Assembly: GCA_903842455.1 (NCBI GenBank)
Contig: CAIMLX010000276.1
Span: 1-32,642 of the forward strand
Source: an uncultured Hyphomicrobiales bacterium
GTDB taxonomy: Bacteria; Pseudomonadota; Alphaproteobacteria; Rhizobiales; Devosiaceae
Reading direction: 5' to 3'
Length of the DNA stretch: 32,642 nt
Under the pieces are notes generated by a model that saw only the letters and a program-made list of their open reading frames with translations, made no database searches and was not told where the DNA came from. This document shows, piece by piece, positions 15,978 to 24,312 of the stretch. The position numbers and the translations under genes were made by a program. Within the stretch, counting starts at the first letter, position 1, and each line of letters begins with the position of its first letter.

Positions 15978-16552
15978 TGCGGTTCCTTGAACACGGCCTG
16001 CGGCGCGACTTGCCGGAGTTCGGCCATCCAGAGCTTCGCCTCTTCCATGTCCACCCCGAACACCTGCCATTTCCTCCCGCCGAGCGTCAGGAACAGACCG
16101 CTGCCGAGGTGGCCGGACGTTGCCGAGCCGATGGCAAACAGGGCGAGGATGGTGCCGAGGACACCGGCGTTGCTCACCCCGGCCGCCGAAACCGACCCGG
16201 CGCTTTCGGGCACGAACTCGACCTCGGTGAGATCGCCGAGGGCGTGGACTGCCACCTGGCCGCGGCTGCCCACCACCAGCTTGCCGTTGGCGCGGTCGAG
16301 CGCCAGGCCCGAGCCATCGTACCAGTTGGCCGTTTCCGGCTCGATCGTGCTCAGGGCGGCTTCAAAACCAGCCTTGCCTTCCGCCGTGGCCCGGCGGCGC
16401 ACCGGCACCCACAGCGCCCATGGCACGACCATCAGTGCAAGGCTGGGGACGATGAAGGCCTGATCCTCGAAGAACGAAAATGCCAGGCCGAACGCGCCCG
16501 CAGCCGTGGCGGCGATGGCGAGAACCAGCAGCAGAAAGGCCAGCCCCCGCAC
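15974..16552 (-). CDS. Membrane protein of unknown function
   Basis: A 192 aa protein I do not recognise. Two hydrophobic segments lie at the N-terminus (about residues 4-28 and 33-51, the second ending in the basic stretch VRRRATAEGK). A soluble portion with WYDGSGLALDRANGKLVV follows, then a third hydrophobic segment near 125-145 and a soluble tail with LFLTLGGRKWQVFGVDMEEAKLW (two parts). The LALDRANGKLVVG section resembles a small PH-like or beta-sandwich domain, but this is only an impression. It lies 5 bases after bolA and overlaps the HAD gene start by four bases, so it belongs to the same transcript. Real coding status is supported by the overlaps and codon regularity. Confidence 0.72.
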   Translation of the reverse strand: MRGLAFLLLVLAIAATAAGAFGLAFSFFEDQAFIVPSLALMVVPWALWVPVRRRATAEGKAGFEAALSTIEPETANWYDGSGLALDRANGKLVVGSRGQVAVHALGDLTEVEFVPESAGSVSAAGVSNAGVLGTILALFAIGSATSGHLGSGLFLTLGGRKWQVFGVDMEEAKLWMAELRQVAPQAVFKEPQ

Positions 16553-16557
16553 CGGCC

Positions 16558-16791
16558 TCAGTCCGGCGCTTTGGTCTGCAGCGCCAGCGAGTGCAGCACG
16601 GTGCCCATGTCGGTGCCGAAGGCGGCGTTGACCATCTGGTGCTGCTGCACGCGGGTCTTGCCGCGGAAGGCCTCGGAGATCACGGTGGCGGCGTAGTGGT
16701 CGCCGTCGCCGGCGAGGTCGCGGATTTCCACCTTGGCGTCGGGGATCGCGGCGACGATGCGTTTTTCGATCTCATGTGCAGCCATGCCCAT
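16558..16791 (-). CDS. bolA: BolA-family protein
   Basis: A 77 aa BolA-type protein, partner of CGFS glutaredoxins in Fe-S/iron regulation. The core VEIRDLAGDGDHYAATVISE is followed by FRGKTRVQQHQMVNAAF with the conserved RVxxHQ motif containing the cluster-ligand His, and the ending LHSLALQTKAP. The rhizobial type with DGDHYAA is clear. The ATG at 16791 has GGGAG 7 bases upstream; a second in-frame ATG at 16785 is possible. In Rhizobiales bolA and grxD usually follow purL directly; here the two are separated by four genes and msrA plus another gene lie between bolA and purL. Confidence 0.93.
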   Translation of the reverse strand: MGMAAHEIEKRIVAAIPDAKVEIRDLAGDGDHYAATVISEAFRGKTRVQQHQMVNAAFGTDMGTVLHSLALQTKAPD

Positions 16792-16853
16792 GGCGTCTCT
16801 CCCGGATTCGGTGGTGGTTGGAGAGATATGCGGCGGGCGCGCCCCGAACGCAA

Positions 16854-16881
16854 GAAGGGCGCCGGTTGCCCGACGCCCTTC
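16854..16881 (-). terminator. Probable intrinsic terminator of msrA
   Basis: GAAGGGCG (16854-16861) pairs with CGCCCTTC (16874-16881), and the interior CGG/CCG can extend the stem. On the minus strand it begins 18 bases after the msrA stop. The T tail is short (TTGCGTT), so termination may be partial. Confidence 0.6.
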
Positions 16882-16898
16882 GGTTCAATCAGTGCAGA

Positions 16899-17414
16899 TC
16901 AGGCGGCCTGACGCTTGGGCAACTTCCATTCCGGCCGCACCCAGTGGCAGGTGTAGCCGTTGGGGATGCGCTGCAGGTAGTCCTGGTGCTCGGGCTCGGC
17001 GTCCCAGAACGGGCCGACCGGCTGCAGTTCGGTCACCACCTTGCCGGGCCACAGGCCAGAGGCGTTGACGTCCTTGATGGTGTCCTCGGCGACGGCCTTC
17101 TGCTCGGGCGTCACGTAGAAGATGGCGGAGCGGTAGGCCCGGCCGAGGTCGTTGCCCTGGCGGTTCTTGGTCGTCGGATCGTGGATCTGGAAGAAGAACT
17201 CGAGGATGTCGCGATAGGAGATGCGGGCGGGGTCGAAGATGATCTCTACCGCCTCGGCGTGGTCGCCGTGGTCGCGATAGGTGGCGTTGGCCTTGCGGTC
17301 GTCGCCCGAGTAACCCACGCGGGTGGAGATGATCCCATCCTTGTGGCGCAGCAGTTCCTGCGCGCCCCAGAAGCATCCGCCAGCGAGAACTGCCCGCTCG
17401 GTAGTGGTCGTCAT
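16899..17414 (-). CDS. msrA: Peptide methionine-(S)-S-oxide reductase MsrA
   Basis: Repairs methionine-S-sulfoxide in proteins, using thioredoxin to regenerate. The 171 aa protein has the catalytic GCFWG motif at residues 13-17 (Cys14), VGYSGDD in the third conserved strand, and [18 protein letters not shown] (near 75-92), the standard substrate pocket. Near the C-terminus TCHWVRPEW is present; the second Cys may act in resolving. The start [13 protein letters not shown] at 17414 has GGAGAG 5 bases upstream. It is transcribed separately from bolA, judging by the intervening terminator-like hairpin, and is divergent from the FHDAE-motif gene. Confidence 0.96.
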   Translation of the reverse strand: MTTTTERAVLAGGCFWGAQELLRHKDGIISTRVGYSGDDRKANATYRDHGDHAEAVEIIFDPARISYRDILEFFFQIHDPTTKNRQGNDLGRAYRSAIFYVTPEQKAVAEDTIKDVNASGLWPGKVVTELQPVGPFWDAEPEHQDYLQRIPNGYTCHWVRPEWKLPKRQAA

Positions 17415-17486
17415 GATGCTCTCCGTGTTTTGGAATACGTCCTATATACGTGCTCGTGGGTCGTGACGTTACACCTGTTCACGAAA

Positions 17487-17957
17487 ATGGCATCGGGGGA
17501 CGCTGTGGACGAAACCTACTGGGCGGAGTGGACCGAAAGGCAGCGCTTGGCGCTCGAGTCGCTGCCCGGTGGCTTGGAACTGATCGCGCATTTCGGCTTC
17601 TGTCCCTCTTTCCATGACGCTGAGATCATTCGCCTCGACCTCCAGCGGCGTGGGGCAAGCACCATCGCTCTGCAAACTTGGAAGACCGGTCGGTTCGTAG
17701 ATGATTGCGTAGTCGAGATCACGATCGGGAAGGTCATAGACCTGATGCTCGACGGTTTCTCACAGCAGAATGTAGTAGGGGATATCGCCTTCATCGTCCC
17801 GGCGCCGGTTCGTCCAGACCGCGAGCGCATGTACTTCCCGACCAAGCGGGAAAGCGAGGAGGTCGAAATCCTCATCGCGCCCTGTTACGGGCTCGACGGC
17901 TTCATCCGCTGCCTCGACGTTTCCCTCGCGATACGCCCTTTCGACGGCCTCAGCTGA
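17487..17957 (+). CDS. FHDAE-motif protein, possibly Imm50-like
   Basis: A 156 aa soluble protein with the motif [21 protein letters not shown] near residues 32-52. The (W/C)PSFHDAE signature is seen in a group of small bacterial proteins that includes the Imm50-type family of predicted immunity proteins, but many members lie outside toxin loci, so a function should not be assumed. The remainder is beta-rich and acidic. The ATG at 17487 is chosen; a GTG at 17505, with GGGGGA just upstream, is an alternative. It sits alone on the plus strand between two minus-strand genes, and its last eight bases overlap the end of purL. No toxin gene is next to it. Confidence 0.65.
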   Translation: MASGDAVDETYWAEWTERQRLALESLPGGLELIAHFGFCPSFHDAEIIRLDLQRRGASTIALQTWKTGRFVDDCVVEITIGKVIDLMLDGFSQQNVVGDIAFIVPAPVRPDRERMYFPTKRESEEVEILIAPCYGLDGFIRCLDVSLAIRPFDGLS

Positions 17958-20175
17958 TCTCACCCGCCATGAATGCCGGGAACCAGCCCTCGTGGGCGGC
18001 CCGCAGCTCCGCGATCGACACTGGACGCGCCTCGCCCAGTGTCAGGCTGTCGCCGCCGGTGGTGCCGATCCACGGGGCGAAGACGCCGGCGTAGGGATAG
18101 ACGTCGTCGTAGAACGTCTGCAGCGCGGCCTTCTTCATCGTCACGAGGTACCGGCCCTGGTCCTCGCCGAAGAACAGCGGCAGCGGGTCGCCGCCGTCGA
18201 GCTGGTTCACGGTTGCACCGATGCCGCCGGCCATCGCCATTTCGGCGAGGCCAACCGCGAGGCCGCCGTCGGAGAGGTCATGCACCGCGGTGGCGATGCC
18301 GTCGCGGATCAGAATTCGGACGAGGTCGCCGACCTTCTTTTCGTGGTCGAGGTCGACCGGCGGCGGGGTGCCGTCCTTGCGGCCGAAAATCTGCGACAGG
18401 TAGATCGATTGGCCGAGGTGCGTACCCCACCAGTCCGGGGCGCCGAACAGCAGGATCGCCTCGTCCTCGGCGGCAAAGCCGACGCGCGCCATCTTGCTCC
18501 AGTCGGGGATCAGGCCGACGCCACCGATGGTCGGTGTCGGCAGGATGCCGCGGCCGTTGGTCTCGTTGTAGAGCGACACGTTGCCCGAAACGATCGGGAA
18601 ACCCAGCGCCCGGCAGGCATCGCCGATGCCCTTCACCGCGTGCACCAGCTGCCCCATGATCTCGGGCCGCTCGGGGTTGCCGAAATTGAGGTTGTCGGTC
18701 GCCGCCAGCGGATCGGCACCGGTAGCCGTCAGGTTACGCCAGCACTCGGCGACCGCCTGCTTGCCACCCTCGTAGGCGTCGGCTTCACAATAGCGCGGGG
18801 TGACGTCGGAGGAAAACGCCAGCGCCTTGGTCGGGTGCCCGTCGACGCGGATGACGCCGGCATCGCCGCCCGGGCGCTGCAGCGAGTTACCCTGGATCAG
18901 GGTGTCGTACTGCTCGTAGACCCAGCGCCGCGACGACAGCGCGGGGGAACCAAGCAGCCGCAGCAGCGCCTCGGCGATGTCCATCTGCGGGATGTCGTCG
19001 GCGGCGAGCGGGGCAGGCGGGATCGGCGCCACCCATGGCCGGTCGTACTCAGGGGCTTCGTCGCCGAGATCCTTGATCGGCAGGTTGGCGACTTCCTCGC
19101 CCTTCCACATCACGCGGAAGCGCAGGTCGTCGGTGGTGTAGCCGACGGTAGCGAAATCGAGCTCCCACTTCTCGAATACGGCGCGGGCTTCCGGCTCCTT
19201 CTCGGGATGCAGCACCATGAGCATGCGCTCCTGGCTTTCGGACAGCATCATCTCGTAGGGCGTCATCGCGTCTTCGCGCACCGGCACGTGGTCGAGGTTT
19301 AGCTCGATGCCGAGGTCGCCCTTGGCGCCCATCTCGACGGCCGAGCAGGTCAGCCCCGCCGCGCCCATGTCCTGGATGGCGATCACCGCGCCCGTCGCCA
19401 TCAGCTCGAGGCAGGCTTCGAGCAGGCGCTTTTCGGTGAAGGGGTCGCCGACCTGCACGGTCGGGCGCTTCTCCTCAATGTCGTCGCCGAACTCGGCCGA
19501 AGCCATCGTCGCGCCGCCGACGCCGTCGCGCCCGGTCTTGGCGCCGAGATAGACCACCGGCAGGCCGACACCCTCGGCCTTGGAGTAGAAAATCTTGTCG
19601 GTGTCGGCGAGGCCGGCCGCGAAAGCGTTGACGAGGATGTTGCCGTTATAGCGCTCGTCGAACTCTACTTCGCCGCCGACTGTCGGCACGCCGAAGCTGT
19701 TGGCGTAGCCACCGACCCCGGCCACGACGCCCGACACCAGGTGCTTGGTCTTTTCGTGCTCCGGCGCGCCGAAACGCAGGGCGTTCATCGCCGCCACCGG
19801 CCGTGCGCCCATGGTGAACACGTCGCGCAGGATGCCGCCCATGCCGGTCGCCGCGCCCTGGTAGGGCTCGATGAAGCTCGGGTGGTTGTGCGATTCCATC
19901 TTGAAGACGATGGCCTGCCCGTCGCCGATATCGACGACGCCGGCATTCTCGCCCGGCCCCTGGATCACCCGCTCGCCGGTGGTCGGCAAGGTGCGCAGCC
20001 ACTTCTTGGAACTCTTGTACGAGCAGTGCTCGTTCCACATCGCCGAAAAGATGCCGAGCTCGGTATAGGTCGGTACCCGCCCGATCAGGTCGAGGATCTT
20101 CTGGTACTCATCCGGCTTCAGCCCGTGGTCGGCAACCAACTGGGGTGTGATGGCGATATGGTTGTTGAACGTCAT
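17950..20175 (-). CDS. purL: Phosphoribosylformylglycinamidine synthase subunit PurL
   Basis: ATP-dependent amidotransferase subunit of the three-part FGAM synthase (PurL with PurS and PurQ), converting FGAR to FGAM in purine biosynthesis. The 741 aa protein is the small PurL type. Early motifs include [18 protein letters not shown] (His50), [14 protein letters not shown] near 73-86, ESHNHPS at 94-100, and [13 protein letters not shown]-type segment near 108-120; the central DMGAAGLT and later [20 protein letters not shown] (in parts) identify the second ATP-grasp-like half. The start at 20175 gives [14 protein letters not shown], the family N-terminus; the longer frame to 20241 is not supported. 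It has its own upstream gap with a TATAGC-like -10 element. Confidence 0.97.
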   Translation of the reverse strand: MTFNNHIAITPQLVADHGLKPDEYQKILDLIGRVPTYTELGIFSAMWNEHCSYKSSKKWLRTLPTTGERVIQGPGENAGVVDIGDGQAIVFKMESHNHPSFIEPYQGAATGMGGILRDVFTMGARPVAAMNALRFGAPEHEKTKHLVSGVVAGVGGYANSFGVPTVGGEVEFDERYNGNILVNAFAAGLADTDKIFYSKAEGVGLPVVYLGAKTGRDGVGGATMASAEFGDDIEEKRPTVQVGDPFTEKRLLEACLELMATGAVIAIQDMGAAGLTCSAVEMGAKGDLGIELNLDHVPVREDAMTPYEMMLSESQERMLMVLHPEKEPEARAVFEKWELDFATVGYTTDDLRFRVMWKGEEVANLPIKDLGDEAPEYDRPWVAPIPPAPLAADDIPQMDIAEALLRLLGSPALSSRRWVYEQYDTLIQGNSLQRPGGDAGVIRVDGHPTKALAFSSDVTPRYCEADAYEGGKQAVAECWRNLTATGADPLAATDNLNFGNPERPEIMGQLVHAVKGIGDACRALGFPIVSGNVSLYNETNGRGILPTPTIGGVGLIPDWSKMARVGFAAEDEAILLFGAPDWWGTHLGQSIYLSQIFGRKDGTPPPVDLDHEKKVGDLVRILIRDGIATAVHDLSDGGLAVGLAEMAMAGGIGATVNQLDGGDPLPLFFGEDQGRYLVTMKKAALQTFYDDVYPYAGVFAPWIGTTGGDSLTLGEARPVSIAELRAAHEGWFPAFMAGEIS

Positions 20176-20294
20176 CAGGGGAATCCGGGAATGGGGGGGC
20201 GTGCGCACGCTATAGAGCGTTCGTGGCTTCAGGGAAACCACTCCACCCGTTCACCCCCGGATTTGTCTGCCTCGGATTACCGGCCGCAGCCGCC

Positions 20295-20789
20295 CTAACC
20301 CTTGTAGCCGCACTGCACCGCGGACTGCGTCCCCGGCTGCGTGAGGTAGACTGCTCCATCCAGCGCTTCGCCGCGATAGCCGGCGAACGGGCCGCTGCCG
20401 AAGTCGATACGGCCATCGAGGAAGTAATCCATCTCGCCGCGTGCCCCGGTCCCATCCTGGTAGCTGCCGTCGTTGTTGATGACGAGGTCGATAAACAGGT
20501 AGTTGCCGTTGGCCCAGCACTCGTATTTGCCGACGAACAGCCGGCGGTCGTCGGAGGTCACGATGGCGCCCTCGGATGCTGCCTCGAGCATGAAGGCGGA
20601 CCACCAGTCGTCGTGGGTGATGCCGTCAATCTTGCCCTGAGTGCGACAGGCGCTGCCGTTGACCTCGGTGACAGTCAGGCGTTTTCCCCCCGGGGTGAGC
20701 ACGTCCTGCCCCACGACACAGCTTTGCATCGCCAAAGCTGGAGCACTCATCATTAGAATAGCAAGCAATGCCAGGCCAATCAGACGCAT
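20295..20789 (-). CDS. Secreted protein of unknown function
   Basis: A 164 aa protein with a clear Sec signal peptide (RLIGLALLAILMMSAPALA, cleavage before MQSCVVG). The mature part has four cysteines (in SCVV, SACRT, YECW and VQCGYKG), suggesting disulfide bonds in the periplasm. I recognise no family; the mature sequence contains WANGNYLFIDLVINNDGSY and GEMDYFLDGRIDFGSGPFAGYRG (each in parts), which look like a compact beta-fold. The ATG at 20789 has a strong AGGAGAGG ribosome binding site. A perfect 13-bp palindrome lies 18-30 bases upstream of the start codon. It is transcribed on the minus strand between purL and the CYTH gene. Confidence 0.8.
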   Translation of the reverse strand: MRLIGLALLAILMMSAPALAMQSCVVGQDVLTPGGKRLTVTEVNGSACRTQGKIDGITHDDWWSAFMLEAASEGAIVTSDDRRLFVGKYECWANGNYLFIDLVINNDGSYQDGTGARGEMDYFLDGRIDFGSGPFAGYRGEALDGAVYLTQPGTQSAVQCGYKG

Positions 20790-20806
20790 ATACCTCTCCT
20801 TGTTTT

Positions 20807-20819
20807 GACGTATTACGTC
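20807..20819. promoter_or_regulatory. 13-bp palindrome in the leader of the secreted-protein gene
   Basis: GACGTATTACGTC is a perfect inverted repeat around a central T. On the minus strand a TATACT hexamer at 20833-20828 could be the -10, which would put the transcription start near 20820 and the palindrome right at +1 to +13, a position typical of repressor operators. No matching -35 is evident and no regulator is linked. Confidence 0.45.
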
Positions 20820-20870
20820 GCCACCGAAGTATAAATGCAAGAGACAGCCGACGTTAGCGCCCTGCTGACG

Positions 20871-21341
20871 TTATGATTTTTCCCCGCTGGGCAGGGCGGC
20901 GAGGCTGGAATTGTAGTATTGCGGATCGCCGGTGACCTCGTCGCCGAGCCAGTCGGGTCGTTCGAAGGCCGCGGTAGGACTGTAGAGCTCGATTTCGGCG
21001 AGGAGCAGGCCGTCGTGGCGACCGCGGAACTCGTCCACCACCCATTCGCCGCCCGCCAGTTCAAGCGTGTGCCGCACCTTTTCGATTTGGGCGCCCCGGC
21101 AGTAACCCAGGAGCTGTTTGGCGTCTGCCACCGGCACCTCGTATTCGAACTCGGCGCGCGCCAGCGCCGAGCCACCGGCCTTGATGGTGATGTAGCCGCG
21201 GTGATCGTCCACCGTCCGCACGCGCACCGTAACGCCATTGCTGGTGGCGAGATAACCTTGCCGAAGCTTTTGCGTGCGTTTCACCCGGTCGCGCCAGCTG
21301 TCACCGGCGACGAGGAACTTGCGTTCGATCTCGATGCCCAT
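20871..21341 (-). CDS. CYTH-domain triphosphate tunnel metalloenzyme
   Basis: A 156 aa CYTH protein, predicted to hydrolyse inorganic triphosphate or a related triphosphate with Mg2+. The ExExK signature is at the very start (EIERKF, residues 4-9). Repeated charged beta-strands such as VTVRVRTV, YITIKAG and AEFEYEVP are the tunnel strands, and VDEFRGRHDGLLLAEIELYSP (in two parts) is the typical late EIEL strand. The ATG directly abuts the TAG stop of the CHAD gene, with no base between them. In many bacteria CYTH and CHAD are fused or adjacent and linked to polyphosphate metabolism. Confidence 0.92.
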   Translation of the reverse strand: MGIEIERKFLVAGDSWRDRVKRTQKLRQGYLATSNGVTVRVRTVDDHRGYITIKAGGSALARAEFEYEVPVADAKQLLGYCRGAQIEKVRHTLELAGGEWVVDEFRGRHDGLLLAEIELYSPTAAFERPDWLGDEVTGDPQYYNSSLAALPSGEKS

Positions 21342-22217
21342 CTACGCCGCTGCCTCTTCGGCGGCCCAGCCTTCGAGATAACTCGAGAAGCGCGCGTGCA
21401 GGCCCTTGGGCGTCTCGGCAAATACCTGCCGTCCGAGCGTGCCGATCTCAGCCTCCAGTTCGCGTTGCCGCCGCGCTACGGCGTCGAGCACCATGCCGAT
21501 GTCGAGCTTGCCGAACAGCTCGGAGTCCGCTGTCAGCTTGTCGCGCAGCATGGCCAGGTCGTGGTGCAGGCCGAGCATTTCGGCGAGGTTGCCGACCGCC
21601 TGGTGTGCCGATGGCAGGATATCCTCGGCGCAGGCTTCGAGCAGCCCGAGCTGGTTCCAGTGGTACTTGGTATGCTTCCGCCATTCGTGGAAGCCATCGT
21701 CGCTCGGCTGTGCAGCGACGTGCTGCATCGCCTCGAGGCCCCGGCGATAGGTGTCGGCCAGTCCATCGGCGAGCGTATCGAGATCGATCTTGCCGGTCTT
21801 CCAGCGGTCGGTTCGTGCCCGGATCTGCCGCATGTCGGCCGCGTAGCGCACCAGCCCGGCTTCCTCCTCGCCGCCCGCGTCGGCCGGCACGGTGATCGGC
21901 GCGACGTCGCGTTCCGCCCACTGCATCAACTCGTTGAGCGTATCGGCCGCCACCTTCACGTCCCGCGCCGACGAAACCCGGCGGGCAGCGTCGCCGATGA
22001 AGCCGTTCTCCTCGGCATAGTGACGGAAATCGGACCGGACCAGCCGGAGCAGGGCGCGTAGTTTCTTGGCCCGCCGTCTCGCCTCGTGCACCCGCCTGGC
22101 GGGGGGCTCGTCGGTGTCGTCGGCTATGGCGATGGCCTTGTCGATCTGCTCGCGGGCTATCCGGACGAAGCCCGCGCCGATCGAGGTATCGTCTGCAGAC
22201 CATTGAAAACCCATCAC
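21342..22217 (-). CDS. CHAD-domain protein
   Basis: A 291 aa protein of the conserved histidine alpha-helical domain family, which binds inorganic polyphosphate through basic helices. Typical motifs are VHEARRRAKKLRALLRLVR (near 41-60) and FHEWRKHTKYHWNQLGLL (near 170-187), two HxxRKxxKxxR-type helices, one per half of the domain. Start at 22217 (MMGFQWSADD) with a second Met next to it. It precedes the CYTH gene with zero spacing, forming a two-gene operon. Role with polyphosphate granules is known for the family; here it is inferred. Confidence 0.92.
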   Translation of the reverse strand: MMGFQWSADDTSIGAGFVRIAREQIDKAIAIADDTDEPPARRVHEARRRAKKLRALLRLVRSDFRHYAEENGFIGDAARRVSSARDVKVAADTLNELMQWAERDVAPITVPADAGGEEEAGLVRYAADMRQIRARTDRWKTGKIDLDTLADGLADTYRRGLEAMQHVAAQPSDDGFHEWRKHTKYHWNQLGLLEACAEDILPSAHQAVGNLAEMLGLHHDLAMLRDKLTADSELFGKLDIGMVLDAVARRQRELEAEIGTLGRQVFAETPKGLHARFSSYLEGWAAEEAAA

Positions 22218-22270
22218 ATCGCTCCGTCGTTCGTGGGCGACCTTAGGCAGGGGCGATTGTCATAAACAAG

Positions 22271-22891
22271 TCACACAGCCCGGAGCGACCTTCGCCCGAG
22301 CCAGCGATCGAGGGCGATGACGATGGCGTATAACGCCACGAACCCGGCGAGGATCAGCAGCGCATTGACCACCACCTGCGGGTAGCCAAGCGTGTTGGCG
22401 GCAAGAAACGGGTAGGGGTACTCGTTCACCACCGCTCCCCGCGACATCGCCCAGATCAGGTAGAGCAGCGGATAGACCAGCATCTTGGGGAGATCGCGCC
22501 ACGCGAGCCTGCCGTGGCCCTGGAATAGCAGCCACCACAGCGCATAGAGCACCGGATCGACGTAGTGCAGCAACCAGATATTGATGTCGGCGAGCCCGAA
22601 CAGCAGGAAGTGCACCACCACCATCACCAGCACTATGGCGCCCGCCATCATGCCGCGCACCCAGGGCTCGCGCCACCATCCCAGCCAGCGCCAGTCGACG
22701 AGGTCGGAAAGGTAGATCGCCGCCACCATCAGGTTGCTGAGGATGGTGAAAAACGAGAAGTAGAAGACCACCGCGCCGGCCAGGCTGTCGCCGCCGTTCA
22801 ACCGATTGTCGATGGTCAGGCCGAACTGCAGCAGCAGGGCCGCCAGTGCGATCGCAAACCCGACGACCGTTGCAGCCCGCTTCGCGCCCAT
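22271..22891 (-). CDS. Pr6Pr-type (FAR-17a/AIG1-like) membrane protein, paralog 1
   Basis: An integral membrane protein of 206 aa with six hydrophobic segments. Conserved points in order: FYFSFFTILSNLMVA near 43-57, HYVDPVLYALWWLLF near 113-127, HGRLAWRDLP near 130, and RGAVVNEYPYPF near 155. These match the Pr6Pr / FAR-17a/AIG1-like family, whose bacterial function is not established. The ATG at 22891 starts MGAKRAATVV; the open frame running to 23365 is a shadow of the neighbour. It follows the second paralog with two bases between stop and start. Confidence 0.85.
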   Translation of the reverse strand: MGAKRAATVVGFAIALAALLLQFGLTIDNRLNGGDSLAGAVVFYFSFFTILSNLMVAAIYLSDLVDWRWLGWWREPWVRGMMAGAIVLVMVVVHFLLFGLADINIWLLHYVDPVLYALWWLLFQGHGRLAWRDLPKMLVYPLLYLIWAMSRGAVVNEYPYPFLAANTLGYPQVVVNALLILAGFVALYAIVIALDRWLGRRSLRAV

Positions 22892-22893
22892 CG

Positions 22894-23544
22894 TCAGCTT
22901 CCCCTTCGCCGCCCCAGCAGCTTGTCCGTACCGATCAGTATGGCAGCGAAAATGGCGACCGCAACCAGCAGGATGAGGACGCCGATGGCCACGCCGGCGT
23001 AGCCGTTCTGGCCCGCGTCGAGGATGTCGTAGGGATACTCGTTCACCACTGCGCCCCGCAGCAATACCCAGACGATGTAGAGGACGCCGGGCAGTAGGAT
23101 CAGCGGGAGGCGGCTCCAGGTCAGGCGGCCGTGCGGCACGCCGAATACCCACCACACGAGGTACATGACGGGCGCGATGTAGTGGAGCATGTAGGTCGCT
23201 ACCAGCAGCGCGCCCTCCATCCTGATGTAGGGCGCCAGCATGAAGTGATAGAACAGCATCACCAGCGTGATGAACGCCGCCGCCGAGGCCAGCATGGTCG
23301 TGCGCCGGAACAGCGACAGCCAGCGCCACTCGGTAATCCAGGCCAGGTAGCACACCACCAGCCACAGGTTGGTCAGGTGGGTGAAATAGGTCCAGAAATA
23401 GACGAACGTATCGAGGAACGACCGCGCCACCGGATTGGTGGGGCTGACGACGCTCATCGATGGAAAGATCAGCGAGGCGTCAATGACGAGCCCGGCAGCG
23501 CCGACGGCCACACCGGCACCCGCCCAGGCGAGGGCAATCCGCAC
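22894..23544 (-). CDS. Pr6Pr-type (FAR-17a/AIG1-like) membrane protein, paralog 2
   Basis: A 216 aa membrane protein homologous to its neighbour: FVYFWTYFTHLTNLWLVV, HYIAPVMYLVWWVF, HGRLTWSRLP, and an identical RGAVVNEYPY core. About six membrane segments. The GTG start at 23544 has no clear ribosome binding site, and TATAAT lies directly upstream of it on the minus strand, so translation or start placement is uncertain. The stop is two bases before the ATG of paralog 1. It lies nine bases after the purQ stop. Confidence 0.82.
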   Translation of the reverse strand: MRIALAWAGAGVAVGAAGLVIDASLIFPSMSVVSPTNPVARSFLDTFVYFWTYFTHLTNLWLVVCYLAWITEWRWLSLFRRTTMLASAAAFITLVMLFYHFMLAPYIRMEGALLVATYMLHYIAPVMYLVWWVFGVPHGRLTWSRLPLILLPGVLYIVWVLLRGAVVNEYPYDILDAGQNGYAGVAIGVLILLVAVAIFAAILIGTDKLLGRRRGS

Positions 23545-23553
23545 AATTATATC

Positions 23554-24222
23554 TCAGGCAACCAGTTGATAGAGAGCCGAGAATAGGCCGCGACCGTCGT
23601 CGCCGCCATGTGCCGCCTCGATCAAATTCTCCGGATGCGGCATCAGCCCGAGCACGTTCTTCTGTTCATTGAACACGCCGGCGATATCGTTGATCGAGCC
23701 GTTGGGGTTGGTGCCATCGGCGTAGCGGAACGCCACCTGGCCGTTGCCCTCGACCCGCGCCAGCGTCTCCGCATCGGCGAAATAGTTGCCGTCATGGTGC
23801 GCCACCGGGCAGCGGATGATCTGATCCTGCTGGTAGCCGCGGGTGAAATCGGTGTCGGCGTTCTCGACCTTGAGTTTCACTTCGCGGCAGACAAAGCGCA
23901 GCGAGGCATTGCGCATCAGCACGCCGGGCAGCAGTTGCGCCTCGGTGAGGATCTGGAAGCCGTTGCAGACGCCCAGCACCCGCACGCCCTGCTCGGCACG
24001 CTCGCGGATGATGTTCATCAGCGGCGAGCGTGCCGCAATCGCGCCGGCGCGCAGGTAGTCGCCGTACGAGAAGCCGCCGGGCACCACGATCAGGTCGACC
24101 TTTGGGATATCGGCATCCTGGTGCCAGATCACCGCCGGTGCCTCGCCGCCGATCTTGGTCAGCGCCGCGATCATGTCGCGGTCACGGTTCAGCCCGGGAA
24201 AAACGATGACGGCGGCTTTCAT
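23554..24222 (-). CDS. purQ: Phosphoribosylformylglycinamidine synthase subunit PurQ
   Basis: Glutaminase subunit of FGAM synthase, class I amidotransferase fold, 222 aa. Catalytic Cys86 is in [10 protein letters not shown], and the catalytic dyad His196/Glu198 is in GLMPHPENL. The N-terminal [10 protein letters not shown] and late [11 protein letters not shown] are typical of rhizobial PurQ. The start is the ATG at 24222; GGAG lies 8 bases upstream. It works with PurS and PurL encoded on the same strand in this window, but is separated from purS by an acyltransferase and two tiny genes. Confidence 0.97.
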   Translation of the reverse strand: MKAAVIVFPGLNRDRDMIAALTKIGGEAPAVIWHQDADIPKVDLIVVPGGFSYGDYLRAGAIAARSPLMNIIRERAEQGVRVLGVCNGFQILTEAQLLPGVLMRNASLRFVCREVKLKVENADTDFTRGYQQDQIIRCPVAHHDGNYFADAETLARVEGNGQVAFRYADGTNPNGSINDIAGVFNEQKNVLGLMPHPENLIEAAHGGDDGRGLFSALYQLVA

Positions 24223-24312
24223 CGGCAAGCTCCACTGCGGATGCCGATGCTTTGATGAGTCTCGATGGCAAAAGCAAGGGTGGGTGGCAAAACCCGCCTG
24301 CGCGGTTGTGAC

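Noticed and set aside
16776-17487. N-terminal extension of the FHDAE gene back to 16776
   Set aside because: The extended part is the antisense of msrA; the FHDAE protein starts plausibly at 17487.
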